NCBI GenBank assembly: GCA_036499395.1
Contig: DASYDW010000041.1
Location: forward strand, 1-61,964
Source: Pirellulales bacterium
GTDB lineage: Bacteria > Planctomycetota > Planctomycetia > Pirellulales > JACPPG01
DNA: 61,964 bases
Direction: 5' to 3'
The first letter of the stretch is position 1; every line of letters begins with the position of its first letter. The notes beneath the pieces were generated by a model. It saw nothing but the letters and a program-made list of their open reading frames with translations. It did not search any database and was not told the DNA's origin. This document shows, piece after piece, positions 54,745-61,964 of this stretch. The position numbers and the translations under genes were made by a program.

Positions 54745-55236
54745 CTACTTGCCGTCACATTCCCATACGCCCCATTGCCCTTCGCACTCATCGACCGCCA
54801 CTAGCAGTCGGTCGGGGCGGACGCCGGTCCGTCGTGCGAGGTCCTCTTGCAGACGGTGGCCAATGTAGCGCGCCAATAATTCGGCCGTCGTATTGGCCAC
54901 CGGCAGTAGGACGCAATCTTCGCGCGGGAAGCTCCAGCGGCGGTCCTCAAACGTCACCTCGACGTTTCGCTCGCCGGCCGAAACCCTGATCTGCGGATGA
55001 TCGATGGGCAAAAGCATGTGATGGTCGAGTTCGTCGACGATTCCACGCAGCGCATCACGCACTGCGATAAAGTCGACGACGTATTGGTTTTCGTCGAGCG
55101 GGCCGTGAACTTCGGCCGCGACCTTATAGTTGTGCCCGTGCAGACGCTCGCAGATATTGCCGGCGAACGTGATGAAATGCGCGGCGCTAAAGACGAGCGC
55201 TTCTTTGGCGATCCGCACGTGATACTTTTCGGCCAC
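54745..55236 (-). CDS. 6-pyruvoyl-tetrahydropterin synthase / QueD family protein
   Basis: The 163-residue protein has the zinc ligands His20 (SAAHF), His33 and His35 (RLHGHNY), and the catalytic Cys29, spaced as in PTPS and 6-carboxytetrahydropterin synthase. VDFIAVRDALRGIVDELDHHMLL near 69-91 holds the Asp/His pair. The start is GTG 55236, with no strong binding site. Family members convert 7,8-dihydroneopterin triphosphate, in biopterin, queuosine or other pterin synthesis. The adjacent CitG-like gene hints at a tetrahydromethanopterin role, which is inferred. Confidence 0.85.
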   Translation of the reverse strand: MAEKYHVRIAKEALVFSAAHFITFAGNICERLHGHNYKVAAEVHGPLDENQYVVDFIAVRDALRGIVDELDHHMLLPIDHPQIRVSAGERNVEVTFEDRRWSFPREDCVLLPVANTTAELLARYIGHRLQEDLARRTGVRPDRLLVAVDECEGQWGVWECDGK

Positions 55237-55268
55237 TCGATCGGTACCGGTTTTCTGAGGGAAGTCGT

Positions 55269-56159
55269 TCAGGCCGCGTAAAATCGCAGCGGCAGTTCGA
55301 TTATGGCCTCGCGTAGCGCGACGAACAAACCCGCCGTGATCAGGTCAGCCGTGGTGCCAGGATTCCGGCGATGCCCGTCCGCGCGCAACCAGAAATCGAA
55401 ATCGGAAGCCGCCTCGTGATACGCCTGGTCGCCAGGGCGGCCAATTTCGAGGATACGCTGGGCCATGCGCGTGGCTTGCTCCGCAGTCGATAGGCCGCAC
55501 TTTCGTGCGATCAGGCTGTCGGGATGCCGGCTCATCGTGACCAGGTGCGCGTGAACGATCGTGTCGGCCAGCGGCCAGCGGGCCTCGACTCCAACTCGCA
55601 GCGCTGGCACCACGAGATCGAAGACGTCGGCAAAGTCGGTCGTGTATTGTCGCGCGATCAGGTCGCGGTCGGCCGCCAATTGCATCGCGTGCCGAAGGTT
55701 GTCCGGGGCTGGGCCGCTGACGTCGGCCTCGTCGACGTGCCCCATGCCGCCGGGCTGCGCCAGCCGAATTGCGTCGTACACGAGCTGCGCGTCATTGGCG
55801 TCAAGGTCGGCGAGCACTCGTGACACGCCCGCGGCGAGTGAAGCGTCGCGTGGCACCATGGCTAGCGGCACCAACAGCAGCACGGCTCCTAGGTTTGTAT
55901 TCGTGGCCACGGCGGTGCGGGTCGCTGCGATACAATCACGTACCGAACGCCCCAATCGTCCCCCAGCGGCCGCGCTCGCAATCGAGGGTCCGATCATCAG
56001 GGCGCTAGTCGCGAAATCCAGATACGTGAGCCCCTCGAAATCGGCGCCGCGATGGACATTGCCCGGCTTCGGCGCGGTCGCTTCCAGCAGGCAGGCCATA
56101 CCCGCGCAGAGGGAAACGCGCGAGGGCCAATCGTCAGGCGAGGAAGAGTCCAGTGGCAT
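55269..56159 (-). CDS. Triphosphoribosyl-dephospho-CoA synthase (CitG/MdcB)-like protein
   Basis: With ATG 56159 the protein has 296 residues and carries the CitG motif PKPGNVHRGADF (near 30-41) and the TNTNLGAVLLLVPLA block near 87-101. CitG joins dephospho-CoA and ATP-derived ribose for citrate lyase or malonate decarboxylase carriers. No carrier or lyase genes are seen here. Similar genes occur in C1-transfer gene sets of methylotrophs and planctomycetes, and the PTPS-like neighbour 32 bases downstream supports such a link. A TTG at 56171 is an alternative start. Confidence 0.8.
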   Translation of the reverse strand: MPLDSSSPDDWPSRVSLCAGMACLLEATAPKPGNVHRGADFEGLTYLDFATSALMIGPSIASAAAGGRLGRSVRDCIAATRTAVATNTNLGAVLLLVPLAMVPRDASLAAGVSRVLADLDANDAQLVYDAIRLAQPGGMGHVDEADVSGPAPDNLRHAMQLAADRDLIARQYTTDFADVFDLVVPALRVGVEARWPLADTIVHAHLVTMSRHPDSLIARKCGLSTAEQATRMAQRILEIGRPGDQAYHEAASDFDFWLRADGHRRNPGTTADLITAGLFVALREAIIELPLRFYAA

Positions 56160-56394
56160 GTTGCGGTTCAATTATCGGCAGGAATCGATTGAGCGGCGGC
56201 GAGAGCAGGAAGTGTCAATATACCTATCGCGGGGCGGGCGGTAAGATAGGTGGGCCGTGGGAGGCCGACTGTGCCGTTTAAGCAGGCAGTTTGGCACCGG
56301 GATCGCCTTGGCAGTCGCGGATTATCGCGACGACGGCGGCAGAAAAACTAGGATTACTTGAAGGACCTGCCAGGGCCAGACGACCGAGGAAAAT

Positions 56395-58581
56395 GTGAGC
56401 GAACAATCTTTTCTGGCCGAGCATTTCATCAACCGCGAATTGAGCTGGTTGGAGTTCAACGCGCGCGTCCTGGAAGAAGCCGAGGACGAAACGAACCCGC
56501 TGTTTGAACGGGTCAAGTTCCTGTCGATCTTCAGCTCGAACTTGGACGAATTCTTCATGATTCGCGTGGCCGGGCTGCGCGAGCAGGCGTTTGGCGACCT
56601 GGCGCCGCAGGATTACTCGCCGGACGGCTTGCGGCCAATTTCGCAGTTGCAGCGGATCGCGGTCCGTACGCAAGAGCTGGTCGCAGCGCAGTACCGTTGC
56701 TGGAACGAATCCGTCCGCCCGGCGCTTGCCGAACACGGTTTTCGTCTGCTGAAGAACGAAGAGCTGAACGGCGACCAGCGCGCCGTGGTCGACCGCTTTT
56801 TCGCCGAACGTGCCTTTCCCGTGCTGACGCCGATGGCGGTCGATCCGGCCCATCCCAGCCCGCGCTACCACAATCGTGCACTCTACCTGGCGGCGCTATT
56901 GGACCGGCGGACCGGACTGGGGCCGGCGCATCTGTTCGCCGTGGTGCAATTGCCGCAAGTCTTGCCGCGGCTGGTGGCGTTGGGGCAGGGGGATGATCTG
57001 CAATTCACGCTGCTTGAGGATGCGATCTCGGCGCGGCTGCCTGAATTGTTCGGCGGTTTCGACGTGTTGTCGAGCACGACATTTCGCATCACGCGCGACA
57101 GCGACGTGGAGTTGCTCGAGCAAGAGTCGGACGACATGTTGCGGCTGATCGAGAAACGCTTGCGCGAACGGCAGCGTGGCCAAGCGGTGCGCTTGGAAGT
57201 GGCGGCCGACGTCAGCGAAGCCCTGATTCGCATGATCGTCGAGCCCGAGGAGATCAAGGAAGGGGACGCCACGGCCGATTCGTACAGCGAGTTATACCGC
57301 ATTCCCGGGCCACTCGATTTGACCGCCATGACGGAACTGGCGCGGGTGCCGGGGCATGAGCATTTGCGTGATTTGCCGTTCACGCCTCGCCCGCCGCGCG
57401 GCCGTCGCGGTAATGAGGATATTTTCGCGGCGATCCGCCGGCAGGACATGCTGGTCCACCACCCCTTCGATTCGTTCGAGCCGGTGGTCGAATTCGTCAG
57501 CCGCGCGGCGCTCGATCCGAACGTGCTGGCCATTAAGCAAACGCTTTATCGGACCAGCGGCGATTCGCCGGTGACCCGGGCCCTGATCGCGGCCGCGGAG
57601 AATGGCAAGCACGTCACGGCATTGGTCGAACTGAAAGCCCGCTTCGACGAAGCAAACAACGTCAGTTGGGCGCGACAACTAGAGCGGGCCGGTGTCCACG
57701 TGGTGTTCGGTTTCCTCGATCTTAAGACCCATTGCAAATTGTCACTGGTCGTTCGCCAGGAAGGGAACGTCGTGCGCCGGTATGTCCATCTGGGGACCGG
57801 CAACTACAACCCAACGACCGCGATGCTGTACACCGACCTGGGGCTTTTTACGGCCGACGAAGATATCGTGGCCGACGCCTCGGCGCTGTTCAACCTATTA
57901 ACCGGTTATTCGCAGGGGCATCAATGGCGCAAGCTAGTGGTTGCTCCGGGGGACTTGCATCGCGGTACGATCGAATTGATCGAAGAGCAGACGCGCAGGG
58001 CCCGGTCGGGCCAAAAGTCGCGCATCTTCGCCAAGCTGAACGCGCTGGTCGATTATCGCGTCATCGAGGCGCTATACCGAGCCAGCCAGGCGGGCGTGCC
58101 GATCGACCTGGTGGTGCGCGGAGTCTGCTGTCTGCGACCCGGAATGCCAGGCATCTCGGAGAACATCCGCGTCCGCAGCGTCGTCGACCGATTCCTCGAA
58201 CACAGCCGGTTGTACGTCTTCAGTCCCGATGATGAAGCGCAGATCTACCTGGCCAGCGCCGATTGGATGCCGCGTAATTTTTACCGCCGCGTGGAAGTGA
58301 TGTTTCCGATCAATGCCACGAAACCACGCGAACGGATTCTGGAGGAGATCTTGCCGGCTTATTTGCGCGACAACGTGAAGTCGCGCATTCTATGTCCCGA
58401 CGGCACGCACTATCGCGCCCAACGCACCGGGGATGAGCCGCGGCATCGTGTCCAGGAGGAATTGTTATACGGCCGCGTCGGCGGGACGCCGCTGGTTGCC
58501 GAGCCGCATGCCATTCAGCATGCCGAGCCGCTCGTCGAGAACGGCCATCCGAAGTCGAGCGGCGGCGCTGCCCGCGTTTAG
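56395..58581 (+). CDS. ppk1: Polyphosphate kinase 1
   Basis: The 728-residue protein has the PPK1 layout: N-terminal helical domain (FINRELSWLEFNARVLEEA at the start), head domain, then the catalytic C1 and C2 domains. His465 in HLGTGNYNP and His603 in LEHSRLYVF match the phospho-histidine positions of E. coli PPK. It reversibly moves the ATP gamma-phosphate onto polyphosphate. GTG start at 56395 has GAGGA just upstream. It is divergent from the CitG-like gene and converges on the ABC ATPase gene with 16 bases between stops. Confidence 0.95.
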   Translation: MSEQSFLAEHFINRELSWLEFNARVLEEAEDETNPLFERVKFLSIFSSNLDEFFMIRVAGLREQAFGDLAPQDYSPDGLRPISQLQRIAVRTQELVAAQYRCWNESVRPALAEHGFRLLKNEELNGDQRAVVDRFFAERAFPVLTPMAVDPAHPSPRYHNRALYLAALLDRRTGLGPAHLFAVVQLPQVLPRLVALGQGDDLQFTLLEDAISARLPELFGGFDVLSSTTFRITRDSDVELLEQESDDMLRLIEKRLRERQRGQAVRLEVAADVSEALIRMIVEPEEIKEGDATADSYSELYRIPGPLDLTAMTELARVPGHEHLRDLPFTPRPPRGRRGNEDIFAAIRRQDMLVHHPFDSFEPVVEFVSRAALDPNVLAIKQTLYRTSGDSPVTRALIAAAENGKHVTALVELKARFDEANNVSWARQLERAGVHVVFGFLDLKTHCKLSLVVRQEGNVVRRYVHLGTGNYNPTTAMLYTDLGLFTADEDIVADASALFNLLTGYSQGHQWRKLVVAPGDLHRGTIELIEEQTRRARSGQKSRIFAKLNALVDYRVIEALYRASQAGVPIDLVVRGVCCLRPGMPGISENIRVRSVVDRFLEHSRLYVFSPDDEAQIYLASADWMPRNFYRRVEVMFPINATKPRERILEEILPAYLRDNVKSRILCPDGTHYRAQRTGDEPRHRVQEELLYGRVGGTPLVAEPHAIQHAEPLVENGHPKSSGGAARV

Positions 58582-58597
58582 CAACCGTCGGGCCGGA

Positions 58598-59779
58598 CTA
58601 CTGCCGAGAAAAGAGAATGCTCAGCAGTTGCTCCTTGAACGGAGCGCTCGCTTCGAGCACGTCCTGAAAGTCCTTGTTGCCCAGCGTGCATAGGTCGACC
58701 TCTTCGGTGGCCGTTACGGTCGCATTGCGCGGCGCGCCGCTGATCAATGCCGCCTCGCCGAAAAAGTCCCCTTCGCGCAGCTTCGCCAGCTCGCGCGTGC
58801 GGTCCCCGTCAGCGACTGTCACCACGGCCGTGCCGGAGCGGATCAGGTAAAACTTGTCGCCGGGATCCCCTTGGCGCACCAGCACCGTGCCGGCCGGATG
58901 CGTCTCGAGCCCCATCTTGTCCGCCACATCGGAAAGGGTGCGCGGGTCGAGCGACGAGAAGACTTCGCTCTTGCGCAGGAATTCGCAAATCACGGCTGCT
59001 TCGCTGACTACCACGTCCGAGATGACGCGACCGTCGACCATGTTCACGATGCGGTCGGCGACGTCCAGGATGCGGTTATCATGCGTAACGATCAGGATCG
59101 TCGTCAGCTCCTCCTTGGCAATTTTCTTGAGGAGATCAACAACATCGCGGCCGGATTGTTTGTCCAGTGCCGCGGTCGGTTCGTCGGCCAGCACCAGTTG
59201 CGGACGATTGGCCAAAGCCCGGGCGATCGCCACGCGCTGCCGCTGCCCGCCTGAGAGTGACTCGGGCTTGTAGTCGAGCCGTTTGCCCAGGCCCAACAGT
59301 TCTAGCAGTTCTGCGGCGCGACCGTCGGCCTCGTCACGCGGAATGGATTTCAACTCGAGCGCCATGCGGACGTTCTGCCGCGCGCTGAGAGATTCGAAGA
59401 GATTATGAGCCTGGAAGATGAAGCCGATATTGCGGCGCATCTCGGTCAGGGCCTGGCTATCGAGCCCGGCCAACTCGTTGCCGAGCACCTCGATGCTCCC
59501 TTCTTGCACGGTGCGCAAGGCGCCGATCAAAGTCAGCAGCGTCGTTTTGCCCGAGCCGGAAGGGCCGGTCATGATCACGATTTCGCCGCGCGCTAGTTCC
59601 AAGCCATTATCGAACAGCACCTGTTTGCGCAGCTCGCCGGTGCCGTACCAGTGATTCAGGTCCTCGATGCGCACGCACAGATTGCGATCGCCATCCCGGC
59701 CGCGCAGCGCGGGATTGACGCTGGTGGCAAAGACCTGGGGGTGACCTTTAGTTTTTGATCGGCGGCGGAAACGCATCAT
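58598..59779 (-). CDS. ABC transporter ATPase (DevA-like) fused to cyclic-nucleotide-binding domain
   Basis: The 393-residue protein has a complete ABC ATPase: Walker A GPSGSGKTT (about 72-80), Q-loop near 115, signature LSGGQRQR, Walker B LVLADEPT and the H-loop VTHD. After about residue 240 a cyclic-nucleotide-binding-like domain follows (PAGTVLVRQGDPGDKFYLIRSG near 288-309; GDFFGEAALISGAPRNATVTA near 331-351). It powers the DevC-like permeases upstream on the same strand. The fused domain suggests gating by cAMP or a related ligand, which is inferred. Two adjacent Met codons begin the protein. Confidence 0.9.
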   Translation of the reverse strand: MMRFRRRSKTKGHPQVFATSVNPALRGRDGDRNLCVRIEDLNHWYGTGELRKQVLFDNGLELARGEIVIMTGPSGSGKTTLLTLIGALRTVQEGSIEVLGNELAGLDSQALTEMRRNIGFIFQAHNLFESLSARQNVRMALELKSIPRDEADGRAAELLELLGLGKRLDYKPESLSGGQRQRVAIARALANRPQLVLADEPTAALDKQSGRDVVDLLKKIAKEELTTILIVTHDNRILDVADRIVNMVDGRVISDVVVSEAAVICEFLRKSEVFSSLDPRTLSDVADKMGLETHPAGTVLVRQGDPGDKFYLIRSGTAVVTVADGDRTRELAKLREGDFFGEAALISGAPRNATVTATEEVDLCTLGNKDFQDVLEASAPFKEQLLSILFSRQ

Positions 59780-59827
59780 GAATAAACGTGCGAAATGGTA
59801 CTGGAGGGACGGCTAGTCGCCTCGTTC

Positions 59828-60418
59828 TTATTGTGCGACTTTTGAATTCGGCGTCGGCGCCTGTTGCGCCGCTGGAAATTGACGTGCGCGGAAATATATG
59901 AAGCGCGTATCGAAGCCCGGTCGCTGATTGGTAGCGACGATCGGTCCGTCCCAGTCGTGTGGATCGAGTATGGTTTCCAGTTTTTCCATTCCGATGAACT
60001 CCCAATCCTCACCCGGATGAAATTCAGGCGGCTTCAGATCGCCATAAGCAGATGCGATCCAATTCCAAGTGTGCCCATCGCGCGCGCCCGCCGTTCCTTC
60101 GTTCGTCATCGGGTGAAGATCGTAGTCACGAAAGGTGATAGCCCGCTCAACCGCCTCGCCTTCGACATGAGTCACGTCGAAGTAAAGATTGCTAAGTTTC
60201 TCAGGTATTTGGGGAGTACGCCATCTGCCACGAATTTTCACGGGATGCCGTACAGCCTTACCCGTCATTCCGATGATCTGCACCCGGTCTGCGTTCAGGT
60301 CATCGATCTTGATGGCGACAGCGCCAGGCTTTGGCGGCTCGCCGGGGGCATCAGTAACTTGCAAAGCGAGTCCAAGAAATACGAGATAGACGCATGGCCT
60401 GCGTAGTATGAGCGACAT
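59828..60418 (-). CDS. Secreted protein of unknown function within ABC operon
   Basis: With ATG 60418 (GGAG seven bases upstream) the protein has 196 residues and a signal-like N-terminus (MSLILRRPCVYLVFLGLALQVTDAPGE). The mature part has an Ig-like look (AVAIKIDDLNADRVQIIGMTGKAVRHPVKIRG) and a WDGPIVAT block, but no named family. It lies between the permease and ATPase genes, so it is probably made with the exporter and may interact with it. It is not a membrane fusion protein by length. Confidence 0.65.
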   Translation of the reverse strand: MSLILRRPCVYLVFLGLALQVTDAPGEPPKPGAVAIKIDDLNADRVQIIGMTGKAVRHPVKIRGRWRTPQIPEKLSNLYFDVTHVEGEAVERAITFRDYDLHPMTNEGTAGARDGHTWNWIASAYGDLKPPEFHPGEDWEFIGMEKLETILDPHDWDGPIVATNQRPGFDTRFIYFRARQFPAAQQAPTPNSKVAQ

Positions 60419-60446
60419 CACGATTCTCCCCATGGCCACGGTCGCT

Positions 60447-61601
60447 TCAAAACAACTCGGCCGGATCGGCCTGGAACACGCGACGTAGGGCCAGGCAGCC
60501 GGAGACGATGCACATGGCGATCGTCATCAGCAAGACACCTATCACGCGCGACGCGGTTAAGTTGAGCAGCAGGCCCGTCAGGTGCCCCAGGCTTGTGTAC
60601 AGCAGTGTCGCGACCAGGACGCCCGGGGCAAAGCCGAACAGCGACAGCCACAGCGATTCCTGCAGTACTAGCGCGACAAAATAATTGTTCTGGTAGCCCA
60701 TCGCCTTCAGGGTGGCGAATTCGGCCATATGATCGTCGACGTCGGAATAAAGGATTTGATAACAGATCACGACCCCCACGATAAACCCCATCACAGTCCC
60801 CAAACCGAAGATGAAGCCGATCGGCGTGCTGCGACGCCAAAAAGTCAGTTCCTGGTCGACGAACTGCTGACCGGTCATGACGCTCACGTCTTCGGGCAGC
60901 GTGGCCTGCAATTCGTGCAAGGCATCTGTTACCGCCACGCCCGGTTTGACTTTCAACAGACCGACGTCCACCTCGGCCAGCTTGTCATGTCGAGAGCCGG
61001 GGATGGAAAAGTACGAGCGGTATTGATCGCTGCTCATGATCACGTTGCCGTCATTGGCAAAGTCGGTTCCCAAGTCGAACGTGCCGACAATGCGCGTGAC
61101 GTGATCCGCGAGCTCAATCTTATCCCCGATCTGCGGCGTGCCGTAATCCTCTTTCGAGCGGCGATCCAGCAGCAGCGTACCGGGCATTTGCAACTCCGCC
61201 GCGGCGGCGGCATCGATCGGCAACACCGGGTCGCGGGGGTCGAAGGCCAACACTCGAATGGGATGCCCCTGGCCGGTTTCCGGATTCTTCCAGATCGATT
61301 GTCCCGTTTCGATGTACAGGGGCCACGCCGCGGCAATCTTGGGACAGCCAAGGGCTTGCGCCAGACGCCGCCGGCTGAACGTTTCTTTCACCGAAAGCGT
61401 GTAGCGTGCCGTACTCGTTAGAACCAGGTCAGCATCGAGCAACCGGTGCAAGGCCACGGTGCTGTCGAACAGGGCATTGCGAAATCCCAACTGCATGAAC
61501 ATCAGCACCACGGCAAAGCCGATCCCGCACACCGCGACAATCAGCCGCCGCGGCTGATGTACCAGGTTTTTCCAAGCCAGCGGTATGCGTTGTCGGGGCA
61601 T
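60447..61601 (-). CDS. ABC transporter permease, DevC/FtsX-like
   Basis: The 384-residue protein has one N-terminal membrane segment (about 20-40, LIVAVCGIGFAVVLMFMQLGF), a large extracytoplasmic part and three C-terminal segments after residue 260. This is the MacB/FtsX permease layout. It fits DevC-type proteins (PLAWKNLVHQPRRLIVAVCGIGFAVVLMF, FATLKAMGYQN). It pairs with the DevA-like ATPase to export an unknown compound. No membrane fusion protein gene is visible in the window. A second copy lies just upstream and is cut by the window end. Confidence 0.9.
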   Translation of the reverse strand: MPRQRIPLAWKNLVHQPRRLIVAVCGIGFAVVLMFMQLGFRNALFDSTVALHRLLDADLVLTSTARYTLSVKETFSRRRLAQALGCPKIAAAWPLYIETGQSIWKNPETGQGHPIRVLAFDPRDPVLPIDAAAAAELQMPGTLLLDRRSKEDYGTPQIGDKIELADHVTRIVGTFDLGTDFANDGNVIMSSDQYRSYFSIPGSRHDKLAEVDVGLLKVKPGVAVTDALHELQATLPEDVSVMTGQQFVDQELTFWRRSTPIGFIFGLGTVMGFIVGVVICYQILYSDVDDHMAEFATLKAMGYQNNYFVALVLQESLWLSLFGFAPGVLVATLLYTSLGHLTGLLLNLTASRVIGVLLMTIAMCIVSGCLALRRVFQADPAELF

Positions 61602-61603
61602 GA

Positions 61604-61685
61604 AGAATAGTGGGCAGTAGGCGGAGAGCAGCGGGCAGTAGAGAGCGGTTAGTAGTTAGTCGCTGGTAATCGGCAATCGGTGAGT
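61604..61685. repeat. GT/AG-rich intergenic repeat words
   Basis: The 92-base gap between the two permease genes contains GGGCAGTAG twice, TTAGTAGTTAGTCGCTGGTA, and two ATCGG words. The string AGTCGCTGGTA also occurs at the DUF1553 stop (28993-29003). Its role is unknown; such words look like a dispersed intergenic repeat family. Confidence 0.5.
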
Positions 61686-61693
61686 ACAAAAAA

Positions 61694-61964
61694 TTAAAAC
61701 AGGTCGGCGGGGTCTGCCGAATGGACTTTTGCTAACGAGGCCATGCCCGAGATTGCGCACATTGCGACCGATAGCAGTAACACGGCCGAGGCGCGTGCGA
61801 GCGTCATTTCGATCGAGATGTGCGTCATATGTTCGGTCAGTCGATACAGCAACTCGGCCAGGATCAAGCCAGGCACGAAACCGGCCACCGCCAGGATCAG
61901 CGCCTGTTGCAGGACCAGCCGCGACAGGAATTTGCGCGGATAACCAATCGCCTTCAGCGTGGCG
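61694..61964 (-). CDS. ABC transporter permease, DevC-like, C-terminal part only
   Basis: Only the last 89 codons are in the window; the gene continues beyond its right edge. The sequence ATLKAIGYPRKFLSRLVLQQALILAVAGFVPGLIL, followed by a final hydrophobic segment and KVHSADPADLF, matches the C-terminal end of the neighbouring permease at 60447-61601 (ATLKAMGYQN... and FQADPAELF). The two genes are tandem paralogues separated by repeat DNA. Confidence 0.85.
   Translation of the reverse strand, partial: ATLKAIGYPRKFLSRLVLQQALILAVAGFVPGLILAELLYRLTEHMTHISIEMTLARASAVLLLSVAMCAISGMASLAKVHSADPADLF

Overview
The window looks like a stretch of chromosome from a member of the Planctomycetota, probably of Pirellulales type. 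The evidence is gene content: two DUF1559 prepilin-like proteins, a planctomycete cytochrome/DUF1549/DUF1553 protein followed by DUF1501, several dockerin plus PEP-CTERM secreted proteins, a sulfatase, CehA-type and Tat-exported proteins, and many short lipoproteins. Base composition looks uniformly GC-rich. I saw no rRNA, tRNA, CRISPR array, complete insertion sequence or prophage.

Left part (1-16303). Eleven minus-strand genes (382-12262) and four plus-strand genes (12635-16303) diverge from a 372-base AT-richer region beside a GntR-type regulator with a sugar-binding effector domain. The minus arm encodes secreted proteins (two PEP-CTERM/dockerin proteins, DUF1559, two paralogous TolB-like propellers, a lipoprotein) and then an enzyme set: PhyH-type dioxygenase, RraA-like aldolase, ACS-type MFS transporter and alpha/beta hydrolase. 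The plus arm encodes a HEAT-repeat protein, HpcH/HpaI aldolase, Gfo/Idh/MocA oxidoreductase and SDR. Together they look like a regulated uptake and breakdown pathway for an unidentified sugar-acid-like or aromatic-acid-like substrate. This is my best candidate for an undescribed system.

Middle part (16645-35885). It holds a DUF1559/PepSY-like lipoprotein pair, a Tat-exported protein coupled to a TolB-like propeller, a VWA protein with a Gly-Gly-Gly-Met tail, lipoproteins, the DUF1553/DUF1501 pair separated by a hairpin, an SGNH/dockerin/PEP-CTERM protein, a zinc-ribbon protein, a PilZ-like protein and an esterase.

Right-middle part (35100-49000). A tightly overlapped operon encodes a carboxymuconolactone-decarboxylase-like lipoprotein, a 1242-residue CehA/alpha-beta-hydrolase fusion, a sulfatase and a membrane/TPR protein. 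Then come an ATC-hydrolase family protein, a bestrophin, and a lactonase, class II amidotransferase and glutamate decarboxylase group. A 124-base MITE-like element lies at 48158-48281.

Right part (49142-61964). An unusual double protein carries an internal PEP-CTERM signal and a second signal peptide. It is followed by a methyltransferase, a Tat-exported protein, a PTPS/QueD-like plus CitG-like pair (possibly tetrahydromethanopterin synthesis), polyphosphate kinase, and a DevC/DevA-like ABC exporter whose ATPase is fused to a cyclic-nucleotide-binding domain. The last permease runs off the window. All functions are read from sequence motifs by eye; no database search was possible.
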